This document shows, in pieces, positions 7,658 through 17,027 of a DNA stretch of 64,000 bases. The translations under genes were made by a program, and so were the position numbers. The DNA is taken from positions 34,198 to 98,197 of the forward strand of contig NZ_CP115168.1 of NCBI RefSeq assembly GCF_028622095.1, read 5' to 3'. How positions within the stretch are numbered: position 1 is the first letter of the stretch; each line of letters opens with the position of its first letter. The notes beneath the pieces were generated by a model. It had not been told where the DNA came from and ran no database searches. It worked only from the letters and a program-made list of their open reading frames with translations. This DNA is from Deinococcus aquaticus (GTDB lineage Bacteria; Deinococcota; Deinococci; Deinococcales; Deinococcaceae).

Positions 7658-7989
7658 CAGACACGCTCCAGGTGCTGGTCAAGCAGGAAGGTCAGATGCT
7701 GGAAGAAGTCCGGTACCCACGGCGATGAGGTGACGTCCCACAGGCGAAGGTGGGCGCCGCTGGTTCCAGTGAAGAACCGGACGTCGATGAATGAGTTCGG
7801 GTCGTGTGGCGTTGGCGGAAGATGCAGGAAGAGCGAGGTGGTGGTGTGGCCACTCAGTGTCCAGGACCGACCGTCCGGATGACGGATCTCGTGGATGACC
7901 TGGCCGACCACCTGCGCGAACTGCAGGGGCGTGGTGACGTACGTGGCGTGAAGTGAAACGGGATGTCGGGCGGCGCGGAGTGCAGTCAC
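7654..7989 (-). CDS. hypothetical protein, 111 aa
   Basis: The protein starts with GTG at 7989, preceded six bases away by a GGAGG ribosome-binding site at 7996-8000. It shows no signal peptide and no clear membrane span. Alternating hydrophobic residues (TLSGHTTTSLFLHLPP, SFIDVRFFTGTSGAHLRLWD) suggest a beta-rich fold. It overlaps the downstream secreted-protein gene by four bases (GTGA), so the two probably act together. The function is unknown. Confidence 0.6.
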   Translation of the reverse strand: MTALRAARHPVSLHATYVTTPLQFAQVVGQVIHEIRHPDGRSWTLSGHTTTSLFLHLPPTPHDPNSFIDVRFFTGTSGAHLRLWDVTSSPWVPDFFQHLTFLLDQHLERVW

Positions 7990-8420
7990 GTGGAACCTCC
8001 AGGTGGGATCGTGGATATTGGGAATAGATTACCAACGACCTGACTGGTGGCTTGCCTACTTTGACCAGGCCAGGTCGGCGCCATGAGCCGGAGGGTGCGG
8101 AACCCCTGACAACCTTGGAAGGTGGGGGGACACCTTGCGCACCGCAATGTCGGACCCGCCCCGCTGGTCTCCATGCTGGCCTGCCCGACCCGGTAACGCT
8201 CTCCGGTGCTGTGCTCATGCCGGAGCAAGAGCATGACTTCAGGCGACGCTGATCCCGCCCCGGTTCCTCTCCTCGCCCCCGCCCGGGCCTGGGCGCACAC
8301 CCGCCGTCGCTTGCCCGTCTCTACCTCCCGACTGCTCCCGTCTGTGCCTGGGCCACTGCCTCCCCACCCACCCATTCGACATCAGAACTGCTTCATCGCT
8401 GATTCCGTGGGCTGCGAATG

Positions 8421-8470
8421 GCGCTGCATGGAACACCTCCGAAGGAGCGCCGTGGTGTTCCATGCAGCGC
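8421..8470. repeat. hairpin with 17-bp perfect arms
   Basis: 8421-8437 (GCGCTGCATGGAACACC) is the exact reverse complement of 8454-8470, with a 16-base loop. No T-run follows. It is the first of four hairpins within 270 bp. Confidence 0.75.
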
Positions 8471-8517
8471 TGACAGGCGACCTGATCGGGACACCCGCAG
8501 AATGTCCCAGGGCGATG

Positions 8518-8559
8518 ACCGACTGTCCCTGACGTGTCGTTCCTTCAGGGACAGTCGGT
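8518..8559. repeat. hairpin with 15-bp perfect arms
   Basis: 8518-8532 (ACCGACTGTCCCTGA) pairs exactly with 8545-8559 across a 12-base loop. No adjacent gene needs a terminator here. Confidence 0.75.
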
Positions 8560-8636
8560 GCCTCAGCCTTCTGCTCCCGGGCGTGGCGGGAGGGGAGACT
8601 GCACTCTTCCAGGCAAACAGGCCCCCCTGTCTGCTC

Positions 8637-8688
8637 CTGCCCGGTGACAGTCACAGGTCACCGGGCAGGGCAGATCACGGGTGATCTG
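8637..8688. repeat. two adjacent hairpins
   Basis: 8637-8648 (CTGCCCGGTGAC) pairs with 8657-8668, and the stem can extend with one bulge. Directly after it, CAGATCAC at 8671-8678 pairs with GTGATCTG at 8681-8688. Confidence 0.65.
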
Positions 8689-9470
8689 AAGGGTCCGAGT
8701 CCGTGGCCAGACCCCACCGCTTCAGCACTCCAGCCAGGGCCTGAAGGTCACACCAGTGACCCTCCCGCGCTCCAGGTTCGCGGGTCAGGTGCCGGTCGCT
8801 ACCGCCCCCGGAGCGGGGTGACTGGCCGGCCAGGTCATGACCTCTGGCCACGTCCAGGGTCAGGTCACGGCAGGTCCAGCGTCGCAGCTGCGCCCGGTGT
8901 GCGGCCGGGTGATGGCCGGTCGGCGGCGGATTTGTGCCCGGCATCAGGCCGGTCGGCGCGACGGTCGGTCGGGTGCGGTCGTCGGTCGAGCAGGCAGTCG
9001 ACTGCTCCGCTCGTCCGGCACGATCACGCGTCTAGCCTCCCGACCGCCCGGGCCTGGGCGGGTGCGACTGGTGTTCGGCGGGGTGAGTTCGGCGGCCGAT
9101 GCGCTCTCTCACTTGGCTGTGGCGGCTGCCAGGGCTGGGGGGGAGACGGCGATCCTGGTGATGCCGGACCCGCCCCGATCCGGGCGCGGCGTCCACGGGG
9201 ATGCCGTGACCAGACCCGTTGGAAGGAAGTCCGCAGGGGGAGGATGAGGTCACCCCGCCCCGCACCTCCGCCCGCCCGGAAGCCGAACAGCCGGCCGCTG
9301 ACGCTCCTTCCTCCCCCTCACGCACCGGGTTGGAACGCTGGCCATCGCCGCCGGGGGGTAGGCCGAGCGTTGCGGAACGGGGCAGTGTACAGAGCGGAGC
9401 GGCGCACACATCTTTGCCCCGTTCCGCGTTCTTAGCTCGGACTCAGGGGGGCTCGCCCCCCTCCTGCATC

Positions 9471-10735
9471 ACCCGCCAACGCTGACACTTCCGGCCACTC
9501 GTGGCCCGCCAACGCCTGCCCCAGCTCCGCCAACTTCGGATCTTCGTGCGTCAACTTCGGACCTTCGCGCTGACCTTCGCCCGCCTCGTGACCTCTCAAC
9601 TTCTCGCCTTGCACCTCCTCGAACTTCAACCCTGGCCCCTCTTGATTCGACCGCTCGCCTTCCAACTTCGGCCACTCGCACTGACCTTTGGGCGCCTCGT
9701 GACCCTCGAACTTCGGATCTTACGACTGCTGCCGCTCCGACCCTGACCCCTCCAGATTCAACCACTCGCCTTCCAACTCCGGCTGCTCGTCCTGACCTTC
9801 GCACGCCTCGCAAGCCTGTAACCTCTCGGCTTATAACCGCTCCTGTGGCAACCCTCGCCCCTCCAGATTCGATCACTTGCCTTCCAACTCCTGCAACTTC
9901 CACCCTGGCCCCTCCAGATTCGACCACTCGCTTTCCAACTCCAGCCCCTCGCGCTGGCCACCCTGCTGCAACTTCGGACCTTCGCACGTCTCGTGACCCT
10001 GGCCTTCCAGCTGCGACCGCTCCAAGTCTGACCACTCCAGATCCGGCCTCGCCTGACCTTCGCGCGCCTCGACACCTCCCGACTTCGGCTCTCGCGCCCC
10101 TGACTTCTGGCACTCCGACCCGTCCAGATTCGAGTGATCACACTCCGACTTCAGACCTCCGCGTTCGCTCTCGCCACCCCATGTTCGTCACTCGCGCAGA
10201 CCTCCGCGGACCTCGTGACCCGTCCACTTCGGGCGCCAGACTGAGCCTGGCGGTTGCCTCGTCAGACCCGACCGGCCCGCCCGGACCCGGCAGCGTGGGC
10301 CTGCTGGGACGCCTGGGCCTGGGCGTTCAGCATGCTGCTCAGCCTGTCCCCAGAACGGGAACACAGGGCCTCTGAATCGACTCCGCGAGGTGACGACTGG
10401 ACCTCTCGCACACCCTCCAACGCACCAGCAGGGCACGCCACCAGACCCGCCACGCGACACGCTCCGCGCACCAGCAGGACACGCCGGCCAGCACCCCAGT
10501 CACCCGTCACCACCCCACGTACTCAACCCTGCACCAGCCTCCACCCCATGCCCGGCGGGCGGAACAGGCGGCCCAAGAAGGCGGGTTCCTCACGCCTCGG
10601 CCTAGGCCTACGGAGGGTGGGCAACGTACACTAATTCAAGTGCCCGCAGAGGCGGGGAACAGCAGGGCCGGAAGCGGGGGAACAGGGGCGGAAAGTTGGA
10701 CTAGTTAAGCCAAAAGGGGGGTTTGGGTCGGACTA
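9471..10735. repeat. degenerate short repeats in a gene-free region
   Basis: Between about 9480 and 10200 the plus strand repeats variants of CTCCAGATTCGACCACTCG followed by CCTTCCAACTC (near 9645, 9755, 9868 and 9919), mixed with ACTTCGGACCTTCGC-like blocks. Spacings are irregular multiples of about 50-55 bp. Open frames in this stretch on both strands are a by-product of the repetition: their proteins are themselves low-complexity, for example repeated GRRVVESGG. From 10200 to 10735 nothing is recognised. Confidence 0.55.
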
Positions 10736-10761
10736 GTGGATGACCACATGCATGACGATGG

Positions 10762-11391
10762 CTATTCACCGAAGTGGTAGTGGCGTTTGAGCTTGTCTCG
10801 TGCCGCTGATATCGAGAACTGCCAATTCGCCCGCACAGACCGCGCGTTGCGGTCTGTTTCCCACGCCAGCAGTTCCGCCTCGACGGCATCCACACTGGCT
10901 AAGCGCTGCCCCAGACACTGTCGTTGCAGGACTGACCACTCCAGTTCCGCCATGTTGAGCCACGACGCATGTTTGGGCGTGTACACCCACTCGAAGCGTC
11001 GGCTCAGCCGACGCGCCTCCTCGGCCGGGAGATGTTGATACAGCGCGGCTGGACTGTGCGTAGACAGCTGATCCAGCACCAGCACGATCGTGTCCGCTGC
11101 CGCGTACCGCACGTCCAGCGCCTGGAGCTCCGCCGCGAACTCGGCGTTGCCTCGCCGTTCCGTGACCGTCACCGTGCGCTGACCCATCAGCGGTTCGAAG
11201 GCCACGAAGAAATTCACCGTGCCACAGCGTTTGTATTCATGATCAACCCGTGCCGGGTGTCCCGGCACTGGTGGCAGTGGATCGCGCACGTGATCGAGCA
11301 TCTGGTAGGACTTCTCGTCGAAGCAGATCACCGGCCGACGGGCATCGTAGGGCAGGGCGTAGGTGTCCAATACGGCTTCCATGCGCCACAC
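10762..11391 (-). CDS. IS630-family transposase, DDE part (copy 1)
   Basis: This frame carries the catalytic domain. CFDEKSYQ contains the first catalytic Asp, LVLDQLSTHSPAALYQHLP the second, and WLNMAELEWSVLQRQCL the final Glu, with the typical YTPKHASWLNMAE motif of IS630 enzymes. The frame extends upstream without a start to a run of seven A at about 11447-11453, where it overlaps the N-terminal frame. The apparent ATG at 11391 would leave out conserved sequence (NVLKPWQVESWCVAQVGADF), so a slippage product is likely. Confidence 0.85.
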   Translation of the reverse strand: MWRMEAVLDTYALPYDARRPVICFDEKSYQMLDHVRDPLPPVPGHPARVDHEYKRCGTVNFFVAFEPLMGQRTVTVTERRGNAEFAAELQALDVRYAAADTIVLVLDQLSTHSPAALYQHLPAEEARRLSRRFEWVYTPKHASWLNMAELEWSVLQRQCLGQRLASVDAVEAELLAWETDRNARSVRANWQFSISAARDKLKRHYHFGE

Positions 11392-11402
11392 GAAGTCCGC
11401 GC

Positions 11403-11873
11403 CTACCTGGGCGACACACCAACTCTCGACCTGCCACGGCTTGAGGACGTTTTTTTCAGCGTACGCCGGACGGTTTCATCACTGATGCTGTCCACCACCC
11501 CCAGCGTCACCAGGCGATCAGCCAGCAACTGCATCGTCCAGGTTTCGCGTCCGACGGGCGCGGAGCACACTTCGGCAATGAGGATGGCCGTCCCATGAGC
11601 ATTCAGTTTGGGCGGCTGTTTCGGCCGGGCCCTTTCGTACAGGGCGGCCTGAAGGCCGCCCTGTACGAACTTGCGCCGGATGGAGGCTACGGTCACGGTG
11701 CTGACCCCCACCCGCTCGGCGACGTCCCGATCCTTCAGTCCCTGGTCACTGAGCAGTAACAGGCGGGCGCGGGTCATGACCCGCGCACTGTGGACGCCTT
11801 TGCGGGTCATGTCTGTCAGTTCCTGCCGCTCGTTTGCCGTCAACACCACCACAAACTGTTTCTTTCGCCCCAT
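11403..11873 (-). CDS. IS630-family transposase, HTH part (copy 1)
   Basis: This encodes the DNA-binding half: residues about 40-75 form a helix-turn-helix (LKDRDVAERVGVSTVTVASI), followed by RARPKQPPKLNAHGTAILIA and a second helical domain with TMQLLADRLVTLGVVDSISDE. After ETVRRTLKK the zero frame continues as SSSRGRSRVGVSPR, while the -1 frame gives the true continuation. A7 at this point would allow -1 ribosomal frameshifting or transcript slippage. Confidence 0.85.
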   Translation of the reverse strand: MGRKKQFVVVLTANERQELTDMTRKGVHSARVMTRARLLLLSDQGLKDRDVAERVGVSTVTVASIRRKFVQGGLQAALYERARPKQPPKLNAHGTAILIAEVCSAPVGRETWTMQLLADRLVTLGVVDSISDETVRRTLKKTSSSRGRSRVGVSPR

Positions 11874-11913
11874 CCCTCAGCTTAGATCAAGCCAAGCCTG
11901 TGGTCATCCACTA

Positions 11914-12441
11914 GAACAGAAAATGCGCTGAGCACAGATTCTGCTTTCCCGCACGTACCGGTTCCGTCGGGAGGCAACACGATGGATACGACGTTCTCTC
12001 AAACGTCATCCGAAGGATGCGTGATGGTCTTTTCGCGTGCTAGACGTGATTCAACCCAAGTTGTCCGGTCCTGAAGCGCGTCTCCATTCTTGAGCGTCTG
12101 TTGTATGACGCGTACTGCTCTGACCCTCACGTGCCCTGCAAGTCCGTCTTTGGCACTGGCGGATCGACTGGCGGCGGTGTGCTCTGGTCTTCAGCCCGCG
12201 GGCCTGGTGAGGATGCTGAGATGAGGCAAGGTTGCGTGAGAGGGGAAGGTAGCATGGCGCGAACCGGATAGGAGGGGACGGCTGGCATGCCCCGAGCAGG
12301 GCGGCCATCCGGCCGCTGTGGCCCGTCCCTGAACCCGCCGGATCAGCACCTGCTCGGCCTTCAGGGAAGCGTGTGCGGGGCCCGTCGTGCGCAGTTCCCC
12401 CTGATCCGGGTCACCTGCAGGGTTCACCAAGGAGATCCGCC
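11914..12441. other. intergenic region upstream of the ABC transporter operon
   Basis: About 530 bp between the first IS630 copy and the transporter operon. No credible gene, RNA or repeat is seen. The operon promoter should lie here, but no good -10/-35 pair could be picked. The AGGAG ribosome-binding site at 12429-12433 belongs to the substrate-binding protein gene. Confidence 0.5.
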
Positions 12442-13287
12442 ATGAAAAAGACCATGCTGTTCGTTCTGTCCGCGCTGGCCCTGACCAGCACCGCCACTGC
12501 CGCGAGTGTCCGCGACACCATCTGCCAGGACGGCGTGTTCAATGCTGGTGTGAAAAGCGACTCCGCGCCGTTCGGCTTCATCGACGAGAACGGCACGCAG
12601 GTCGGCTTCGACGTGGATATCGTCAAGGAGATCACCAAGGACCTCACCGCGTACTGCAAGAAACCGGTGCGCCTGGTCATGAAGACCGTCACGGGTTCCA
12701 ACCGCATTCCGTTCGTGCAGAACGGCACTGTGGATCTTGCGGCCGCCACCGCCACGATCACCTACGCCCGCCTGGACGTCGTGGATTTCAGCAATCCCTA
12801 TTTCGTGGACGGCGTGCGCATGCTGGTGCCGACTGGTAGTGAGGTCAAAGCCCTGCGTGACCTGAACGGGAAGGCCGTGGGGACGGTGCAGGGCACCACC
12901 GGTGAGAACATCGTCAAGACCCAGGCCAAGACGGCCAAAGTCACGTCCTTCCAGCAGTACACCGACGCGTTCACGGCGCTGCAGCAGGGCCGCATCCAGG
13001 CCATCGTCACGGACTCCACCATCCTGCTCGGCCTGAAGGTCGGGGCGCCGGATCCCAAGAAGTGGAGTGTCGTGGGGCCCTTCCTGAGTCAGGAGCCCTA
13101 CGGCCTGATCATGAAGCAGTCGGACAGCCCCTGGCGTAACTTCGTCAACGAATCGCTCTCCCGGATGGCCTCGGACGGCACGTACCGCAAGATCACCAGC
13201 AAGTGGTTCGGCAGCGCCAGCAAGTACGACCTGCCGGGCCTGAAAACCACCATGACCGTCCCGGCCGTGTTCCCCGTCCGCCGGTAA
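12442..13287 (+). CDS. polar amino acid ABC transporter, periplasmic substrate-binding protein
   Basis: 281 aa of the SBP_bac_3 family (GltI/AapJ/HisJ type). A Sec signal peptide (MKKTMLFVLSALALTSTATA) precedes the mature domain. Family landmarks are LNAGVKSDSAPFGFIDENG-like sequence at the start, GFDVDIVKEI, the binding-site region NGTVDLAAATATITYAR, VDFSNPYFVDG, and KAVGTVQGTTGEN. It delivers an acidic or polar amino acid to the two permeases encoded downstream. The ATG at 12442 is chosen over the longer frame because it follows an AGGAG site and begins the signal peptide exactly. Confidence 0.9.
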   Translation: MKKTMLFVLSALALTSTATAASVRDTICQDGVFNAGVKSDSAPFGFIDENGTQVGFDVDIVKEITKDLTAYCKKPVRLVMKTVTGSNRIPFVQNGTVDLAAATATITYARLDVVDFSNPYFVDGVRMLVPTGSEVKALRDLNGKAVGTVQGTTGENIVKTQAKTAKVTSFQQYTDAFTALQQGRIQAIVTDSTILLGLKVGAPDPKKWSVVGPFLSQEPYGLIMKQSDSPWRNFVNESLSRMASDGTYRKITSKWFGSASKYDLPGLKTTMTVPAVFPVRR

Positions 13288-13362
13288 ACAGCACGGTTCC
13301 ACCGGGGGAGGCGGGGTCCTGCAACCTGGGCCGCCTCCCCATTCATGTCCGGGAGGCCCTCT

Positions 13363-14178
13363 TTGACCAGAAATACTGCCGTCCAGACGCTGTCCGGCCT
13401 GATCGTGATCCTGGCGTTCGGGCTGGCGGCCGTGCAGATCCGCCAGGGCCTGCAGGCTCAGAACATCGTGCTCGACTGGGGCATCTTCCGCCAGCCCAGC
13501 TCGCTCACCCAGGGGACGTACGCCACGACGATCCTCCTGGGCCTCTTGACCACCATCAAGCTCGCGGCCCTGGGACTGGGGCTCGCCCTGACGCTCGGCA
13601 CCGCCGTGGGCCTCGGCCGACTCAGCGTGAACCCGGTCGTGTCGCGCCTGTGTGCCGCGTACGTGGGCTTGTTCCGCAACACGCCGCTGCTGGTGCAGTT
13701 CTTCTTCTGGAACTTCGCGGCCATTCCGCTGTTGCCGGCCGGGCCGCGCGAGTGGCTGTACGCCCACAAACCGGAGCAGTGGGCGACCGTCGCCGCGTTG
13801 GGTGTCTACACGGCTGCCTTCGTGGCGGAAACGGTGCGCGCGGGCATCCAGGGACTGCCCGCCGGCCAGACCGAGGCGGCGCGGTCCCTGGGCATGCCTG
13901 AACACCTGATCACACGCCGGATCATTCTCCCGCAGGCCTTCCGGTCGGTGCTGCCCCCCCTGGGCAGTCAGGCGCTGAACCTCACGAAGAACTCCTCGCT
14001 CGCGTCCCAGATCGGCGTGACGGAACTGTTCTTCCAGGGGAGCCAGATCCAGGCGACCACGTTCCGGGGTTTCGAGTCGATTGCCGCCATCGCCCTGGGG
14101 TACCTGGTGTTGAGCGCCGTCATCACGGCCGGGGTTCGCCTGCTCGAACGCCGCTTCGCGCAGGGGGCGGTCCGGTGA
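13363..14178 (+). CDS. polar amino acid ABC transporter permease 1
   Basis: 272 aa with five to six hydrophobic segments (for example LSGLIVILAFGLAAVQI and LAALGLGLALTLGTAVGLG) and the conserved EAA loop EAARSLGMPEHLITRRIILPQ, which contacts the ATPase. It belongs to the HisM/GlnP type of BPD permeases. The TTG at 13363 is preferred because GGGAGG lies six bases upstream; an in-frame ATG at 13345 is the alternative. The 3' end overlaps the next gene (GTGA), which points to translational coupling and a heteromeric channel. Confidence 0.9.
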   Translation: MTRNTAVQTLSGLIVILAFGLAAVQIRQGLQAQNIVLDWGIFRQPSSLTQGTYATTILLGLLTTIKLAALGLGLALTLGTAVGLGRLSVNPVVSRLCAAYVGLFRNTPLLVQFFFWNFAAIPLLPAGPREWLYAHKPEQWATVAALGVYTAAFVAETVRAGIQGLPAGQTEAARSLGMPEHLITRRIILPQAFRSVLPPLGSQALNLTKNSSLASQIGVTELFFQGSQIQATTFRGFESIAAIALGYLVLSAVITAGVRLLERRFAQGAVR

Positions 14179-15389
14179 ACGCGGCTGGACTGTCGTTCCT
14201 CGTTCCTGGTCTCGGGCACCTGCTCACCCGCCAGACCTCTGGCGGCGTGAAGAGCGCCCTGCTCGCCACTCTCACCTGGACTCTGGTCGTGCGGACCCTG
14301 CCGGGCGGGTTCTCCGTTCCGCTGCTCCTGTGTCTCGCGGCGGCCCTGGTGGTGCACGCCGGCGCAGGGTTGAGTGCCCGCAGTGGGGCGCACCGTGGGG
14401 AGAGTGCGGCCGCTACCCGGCGTGCCCGGGCCGATCAACGGCGCTGGAGCACGCTGAGTAGCGCGGCCGTGGTCCTGGCCCTGCTTGGCCTGACCGTACA
14501 GTGGGCCCTGTCCCTGCCCGGCTGGAGTGAGATCAGCCGCAACCTGCCGTTCTTCCTGATGGGCAAGTTGCGCTCCGGGGAGTACGACCCGCTGCGCTGG
14601 CGCCTCTCTGGTCTGCTGCTGCCCGCACTGGGTCTGCTGCTCGCCTGGGCCCTCTCCCGCGTCCGTCACATGCCGGTCTGGCCTCCGGCGCTCAGCGTGG
14701 CGCTCGGCCTGGTCAGCGGCAGCGCCGTGCTGTGGCCCCTCCTGGTGCCCGAGACGGTCCTGGGTGGCTTCGCCCTGTCCGTGGTCCTGACCTTCCTCGC
14801 CCTGACCCTGGCCGTGCCGCTGGGGCTGCTCGCGGGCATCATGCGGGTTAGTACACTGCCCGTGATCCGGCTGATCGCCACGGTGTACATCGATCTGTTC
14901 CGCGCGGTCCCGCTGATCGTCTGGGTGTTCGGCGCGTTCCTGCTGCTGCCCTACATGCTGGGCACCGGCACGCAGTTCCCGTCGGTCGTCCTGGCGCTGG
15001 CCACCTTCACTGGCGCGTACTTCGCTGAGATTGTCCGGGCGGGCATCCAGAGCCTGCCGCAGGGACAGAGTGAGGCGGCGCGTTCGCTCGGCCTGACCGG
15101 CACGCAGACCATGCTGCGCGTCGTTCTCCCGCAGGCCCTGAGACGGATGGTGCCGCCCCTGCTGGGTCAGACCATCACGCTGTTCAAGGACACCAGTCTG
15201 GTGAGCATCGTCGGCATGGCGGAACTGGCCGGCACCGGCCGGATCACTGCCAACCGCCTGGTGAGCGCCACGTTCGAGATCTACCTGGCGATCTCACTGC
15301 TGTACTTCCTGGTGGCGTCCGCCCTGAGTGTGGTGGCAGACCGCCTGGAACGCGCGCCCGGGGTGCCTGGGCGCAGGAGAACCCTATGA
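14175..15389 (+). CDS. polar amino acid ABC transporter permease 2 (long form)
   Basis: 404 aa. The C-terminal 210 residues are a BPD_transp_1 domain with EAA loop [20 protein letters not shown]. The N-terminal 190 residues hold extra hydrophobic segments and loops, as in the longer AapM-type permeases. The GTG start overlaps the stop of permease 1, and the stop overlaps the ATPase start, so all three are coupled. The N-terminal domain does not look like a fusion to a known enzyme; it is probably additional membrane helices. Confidence 0.88.
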   Translation: MNAAGLSFLVPGLGHLLTRQTSGGVKSALLATLTWTLVVRTLPGGFSVPLLLCLAAALVVHAGAGLSARSGAHRGESAAATRRARADQRRWSTLSSAAVVLALLGLTVQWALSLPGWSEISRNLPFFLMGKLRSGEYDPLRWRLSGLLLPALGLLLAWALSRVRHMPVWPPALSVALGLVSGSAVLWPLLVPETVLGGFALSVVLTFLALTLAVPLGLLAGIMRVSTLPVIRLIATVYIDLFRAVPLIVWVFGAFLLLPYMLGTGTQFPSVVLALATFTGAYFAEIVRAGIQSLPQGQSEAARSLGLTGTQTMLRVVLPQALRRMVPPLLGQTITLFKDTSLVSIVGMAELAGTGRITANRLVSATFEIYLAISLLYFLVASALSVVADRLERAPGVPGRRRTL

Positions 15390-16108
15390 TCCACGTGGAG
15401 AACGTCGGCAAGACCTTCGGTGAGTTCCAGGCCCTGCAGGGCGTCAGCGTCGACATTCCCGCCGGGCAGGTGGTTGTAGTGCTCGGGCCGTCCGGGAGCG
15501 GGAAGAGCACCTTCATCCGCACCCTCAACGCCCTGGCCCCGCACGACAGTGGGCAGATCACGGTCGGCGGCGTGATCCTTGAGGACGGCGCGCCCCTTGA
15601 CCAGATCCGCCGGCGCATCGGAATGGTCTTCCAGAACTTCAACCTCTTCCCACACCTCAGTGTGCTGGAGAACGTCATCCTGGCGCCCCGGGACGTGAAA
15701 CGCGTCCCGAGAGCCGAGGCGGAGCGTCAGGGCCTGGACCTGCTGCGCCGGGTGGGGATCGAGGAGCAGGCGCACAAGTACCCGGCGCAGCTGTCCGGCG
15801 GCCAGCAGCAGCGCGTGGCGATCGCGCGGTCGCTGGCCATGGCGCCGGAAGTCATGCTGTTCGACGAGCCCACCAGCGCCCTGGACCCGGAAATGATCAA
15901 GGAGGTGCTCGACGTGATGCGTGACCTGGCGCGTTCGGGCATGACCATGGTGGTCGTCACGCACGAGATGGGCTTTGCGCGCGAGGTCGCCGACCGCATC
16001 CTGTTCTTCGATGGGGGCAAGCTCATGGTCGACGCGCCGCCTGGTGAATTCTTCCACTCGCCGCATCCGCGTGTGCAGCAGTTCCTGGGGAAAGTGCTCG
16101 GTCACTGA
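15386..16108 (+). CDS. polar amino acid ABC transporter ATP-binding protein
   Basis: 240 aa with all ATPase motifs in order: Walker [10 protein letters not shown] (about 33-41), Q-loop [10 protein letters not shown], signature [14 protein letters not shown], Walker [14 protein letters not shown], and the switch His in VVTHEMGFA. The sequence is closest to GlnQ/AapP/HisP enzymes. It energises uptake by the two upstream permeases and binding protein. It overlaps the second permease by four bases (ATGA). The operon lies between two IS630 copies. Confidence 0.93.
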   Translation: MIHVENVGKTFGEFQALQGVSVDIPAGQVVVVLGPSGSGKSTFIRTLNALAPHDSGQITVGGVILEDGAPLDQIRRRIGMVFQNFNLFPHLSVLENVILAPRDVKRVPRAEAERQGLDLLRRVGIEEQAHKYPAQLSGGQQQRVAIARSLAMAPEVMLFDEPTSALDPEMIKEVLDVMRDLARSGMTMVVVTHEMGFAREVADRILFFDGGKLMVDAPPGEFFHSPHPRVQQFLGKVLGH

Positions 16109-16452
16109 GCCGCGAAACACCGCTTTGGCCACCGATTCATGCCCCAGTTGGTGGCCGGGCACGTTCACTCCAGAGCCGTGTTCATCCATGGGGACTGAGG
16201 GTTGCTGGCGAACTCCACGTGGGACGGCTGTTTCGTCTCTTTGCCCCGAGTAGGTCGCGGGAGGCAAGAGATGAAATCCCCCAAGTGTGTCGTGCGGCGT
16301 CTCATAGCCGGAACAACAGGGCCTGGACGGAAGGTTGATCCTGCAGGACGCCGCTGGTTGGCTCTCGAGGATCACGGTACCCTCCCGGCCGGCTGGCTAT
16401 CCAGGGCATCCCGCTCCGGTTGCCCACATCCTGATGCATCACAGGAACCCTC
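16109..16452. other. intergenic region after the transporter operon
   Basis: About 340 bp with no gene. A weak inverted pair GGCCACC/GGTGGCC near 16126-16157 may terminate the operon, but it lacks a T-run. Nothing else is recognised. Confidence 0.4.
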
Positions 16453-16983
16453 ATGTCACGACTGCTCCTCCTGTCCGTCCCTGCTGCCCTGCTGGGTTTC
16501 ACCTCTGCCGCCACCCCCCTGCTGGGCGCCCCCTATTTGCCTCAGACTACGTTGACATCTTCGTTCTGCCGCGCGGCCCGCTGCCCGGACGTGAAACCCG
16601 TCCTGACGGGCGACAAGTTTGCCGACGCGAGCGAACTGTTCCGGGTGTACCGCTACCCCCTGAACCTCGCCGGGACGGGCATCATCCTCGCGGAACTGAC
16701 CGCCCGCACCCGACCAGACGGACGGCTGGATGTTCTGAAGTTCGAATTTCTGGTGCCGATCCGGCGAGGGGTGCAGGCGGCCCGCCCCATCCTGAACGAC
16801 TGGCTCCGACTGGCCGGACTTCCAGCCAGTGCCGCTCAGGCCTGCCTGCAGACTCTGGACCGCGCCTCCACGGCAGCGCTGAAGGGGCTGCCCAGTACGC
16901 TTGAAGGGAGCTGTACCGCCGAGAATGGCCGGGCCGGATACCGGATCGTCCGGTTCGCGGTCAGCCTGAAGGACACCCTGTAG
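16453..16983 (+). CDS. secreted protein of unknown function, 176 aa
   Basis: The ATG at 16453 follows an AGGAA site and begins a signal peptide (SRLLLLSVPAALLGFTSAAT) with a likely cut near residue 20. The mature part has Cys at about 39 and 44 (FCRAARC) and two more near 128 and 151 (QACLQ, GSCTAE), so two disulfides are possible. It is convergent with the secreted-protein gene at 17636. No family is recognised, and the role is unknown. Confidence 0.6.
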   Translation: MSRLLLLSVPAALLGFTSAATPLLGAPYLPQTTLTSSFCRAARCPDVKPVLTGDKFADASELFRVYRYPLNLAGTGIILAELTARTRPDGRLDVLKFEFLVPIRRGVQAARPILNDWLRLAGLPASAAQACLQTLDRASTAALKGLPSTLEGSCTAENGRAGYRIVRFAVSLKDTL

Positions 16984-17027
16984 ACCATAGTCCGGCCTAT
17001 CAACCATGGACGCTCCGGAACTGCCGA

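Larger units (their letters stand above)
7990..9470. other. gene-free GC-rich region with several strong inverted repeats
   Basis: No frame here has a plausible start with ribosome-binding site, a domain or host-like composition; the longer frames are chance openings in GC-rich DNA. Visible structures are hairpins at 8421-8470 (17-bp arms), 8518-8559 (15-bp arms), 8637-8668 (12-bp arms) and 8671-8688 (8-bp arms). The remainder holds nothing I can name. Confidence 0.6.
10736..11911 (-). mobile_element. IS630-family insertion sequence, copy 1
   Basis: 1176 bp flanked by TA, within CTAG on both sides (10733-10736 and 11911-11914), as expected for IS630 targets. The termini GTGGATGACCACATGC and GCCTGTGGTCATCCAC are inverted repeats. 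The transposase is in two frames on the minus strand. The sequence appears identical to the copy at 17724-18899, with a constant offset of 6988 bp. Confidence 0.9.

Noticed and set aside
8644..9435. 263-aa plus-strand open frame
   Set aside because: Begins inside a hairpin arm, Pro/Arg/Gly-rich, no homology features.
9469..10113. 214-aa minus-strand open frame
   Set aside because: Low-complexity product (GRRVVESGG-type repeats) created by short DNA repeats; no start signals.
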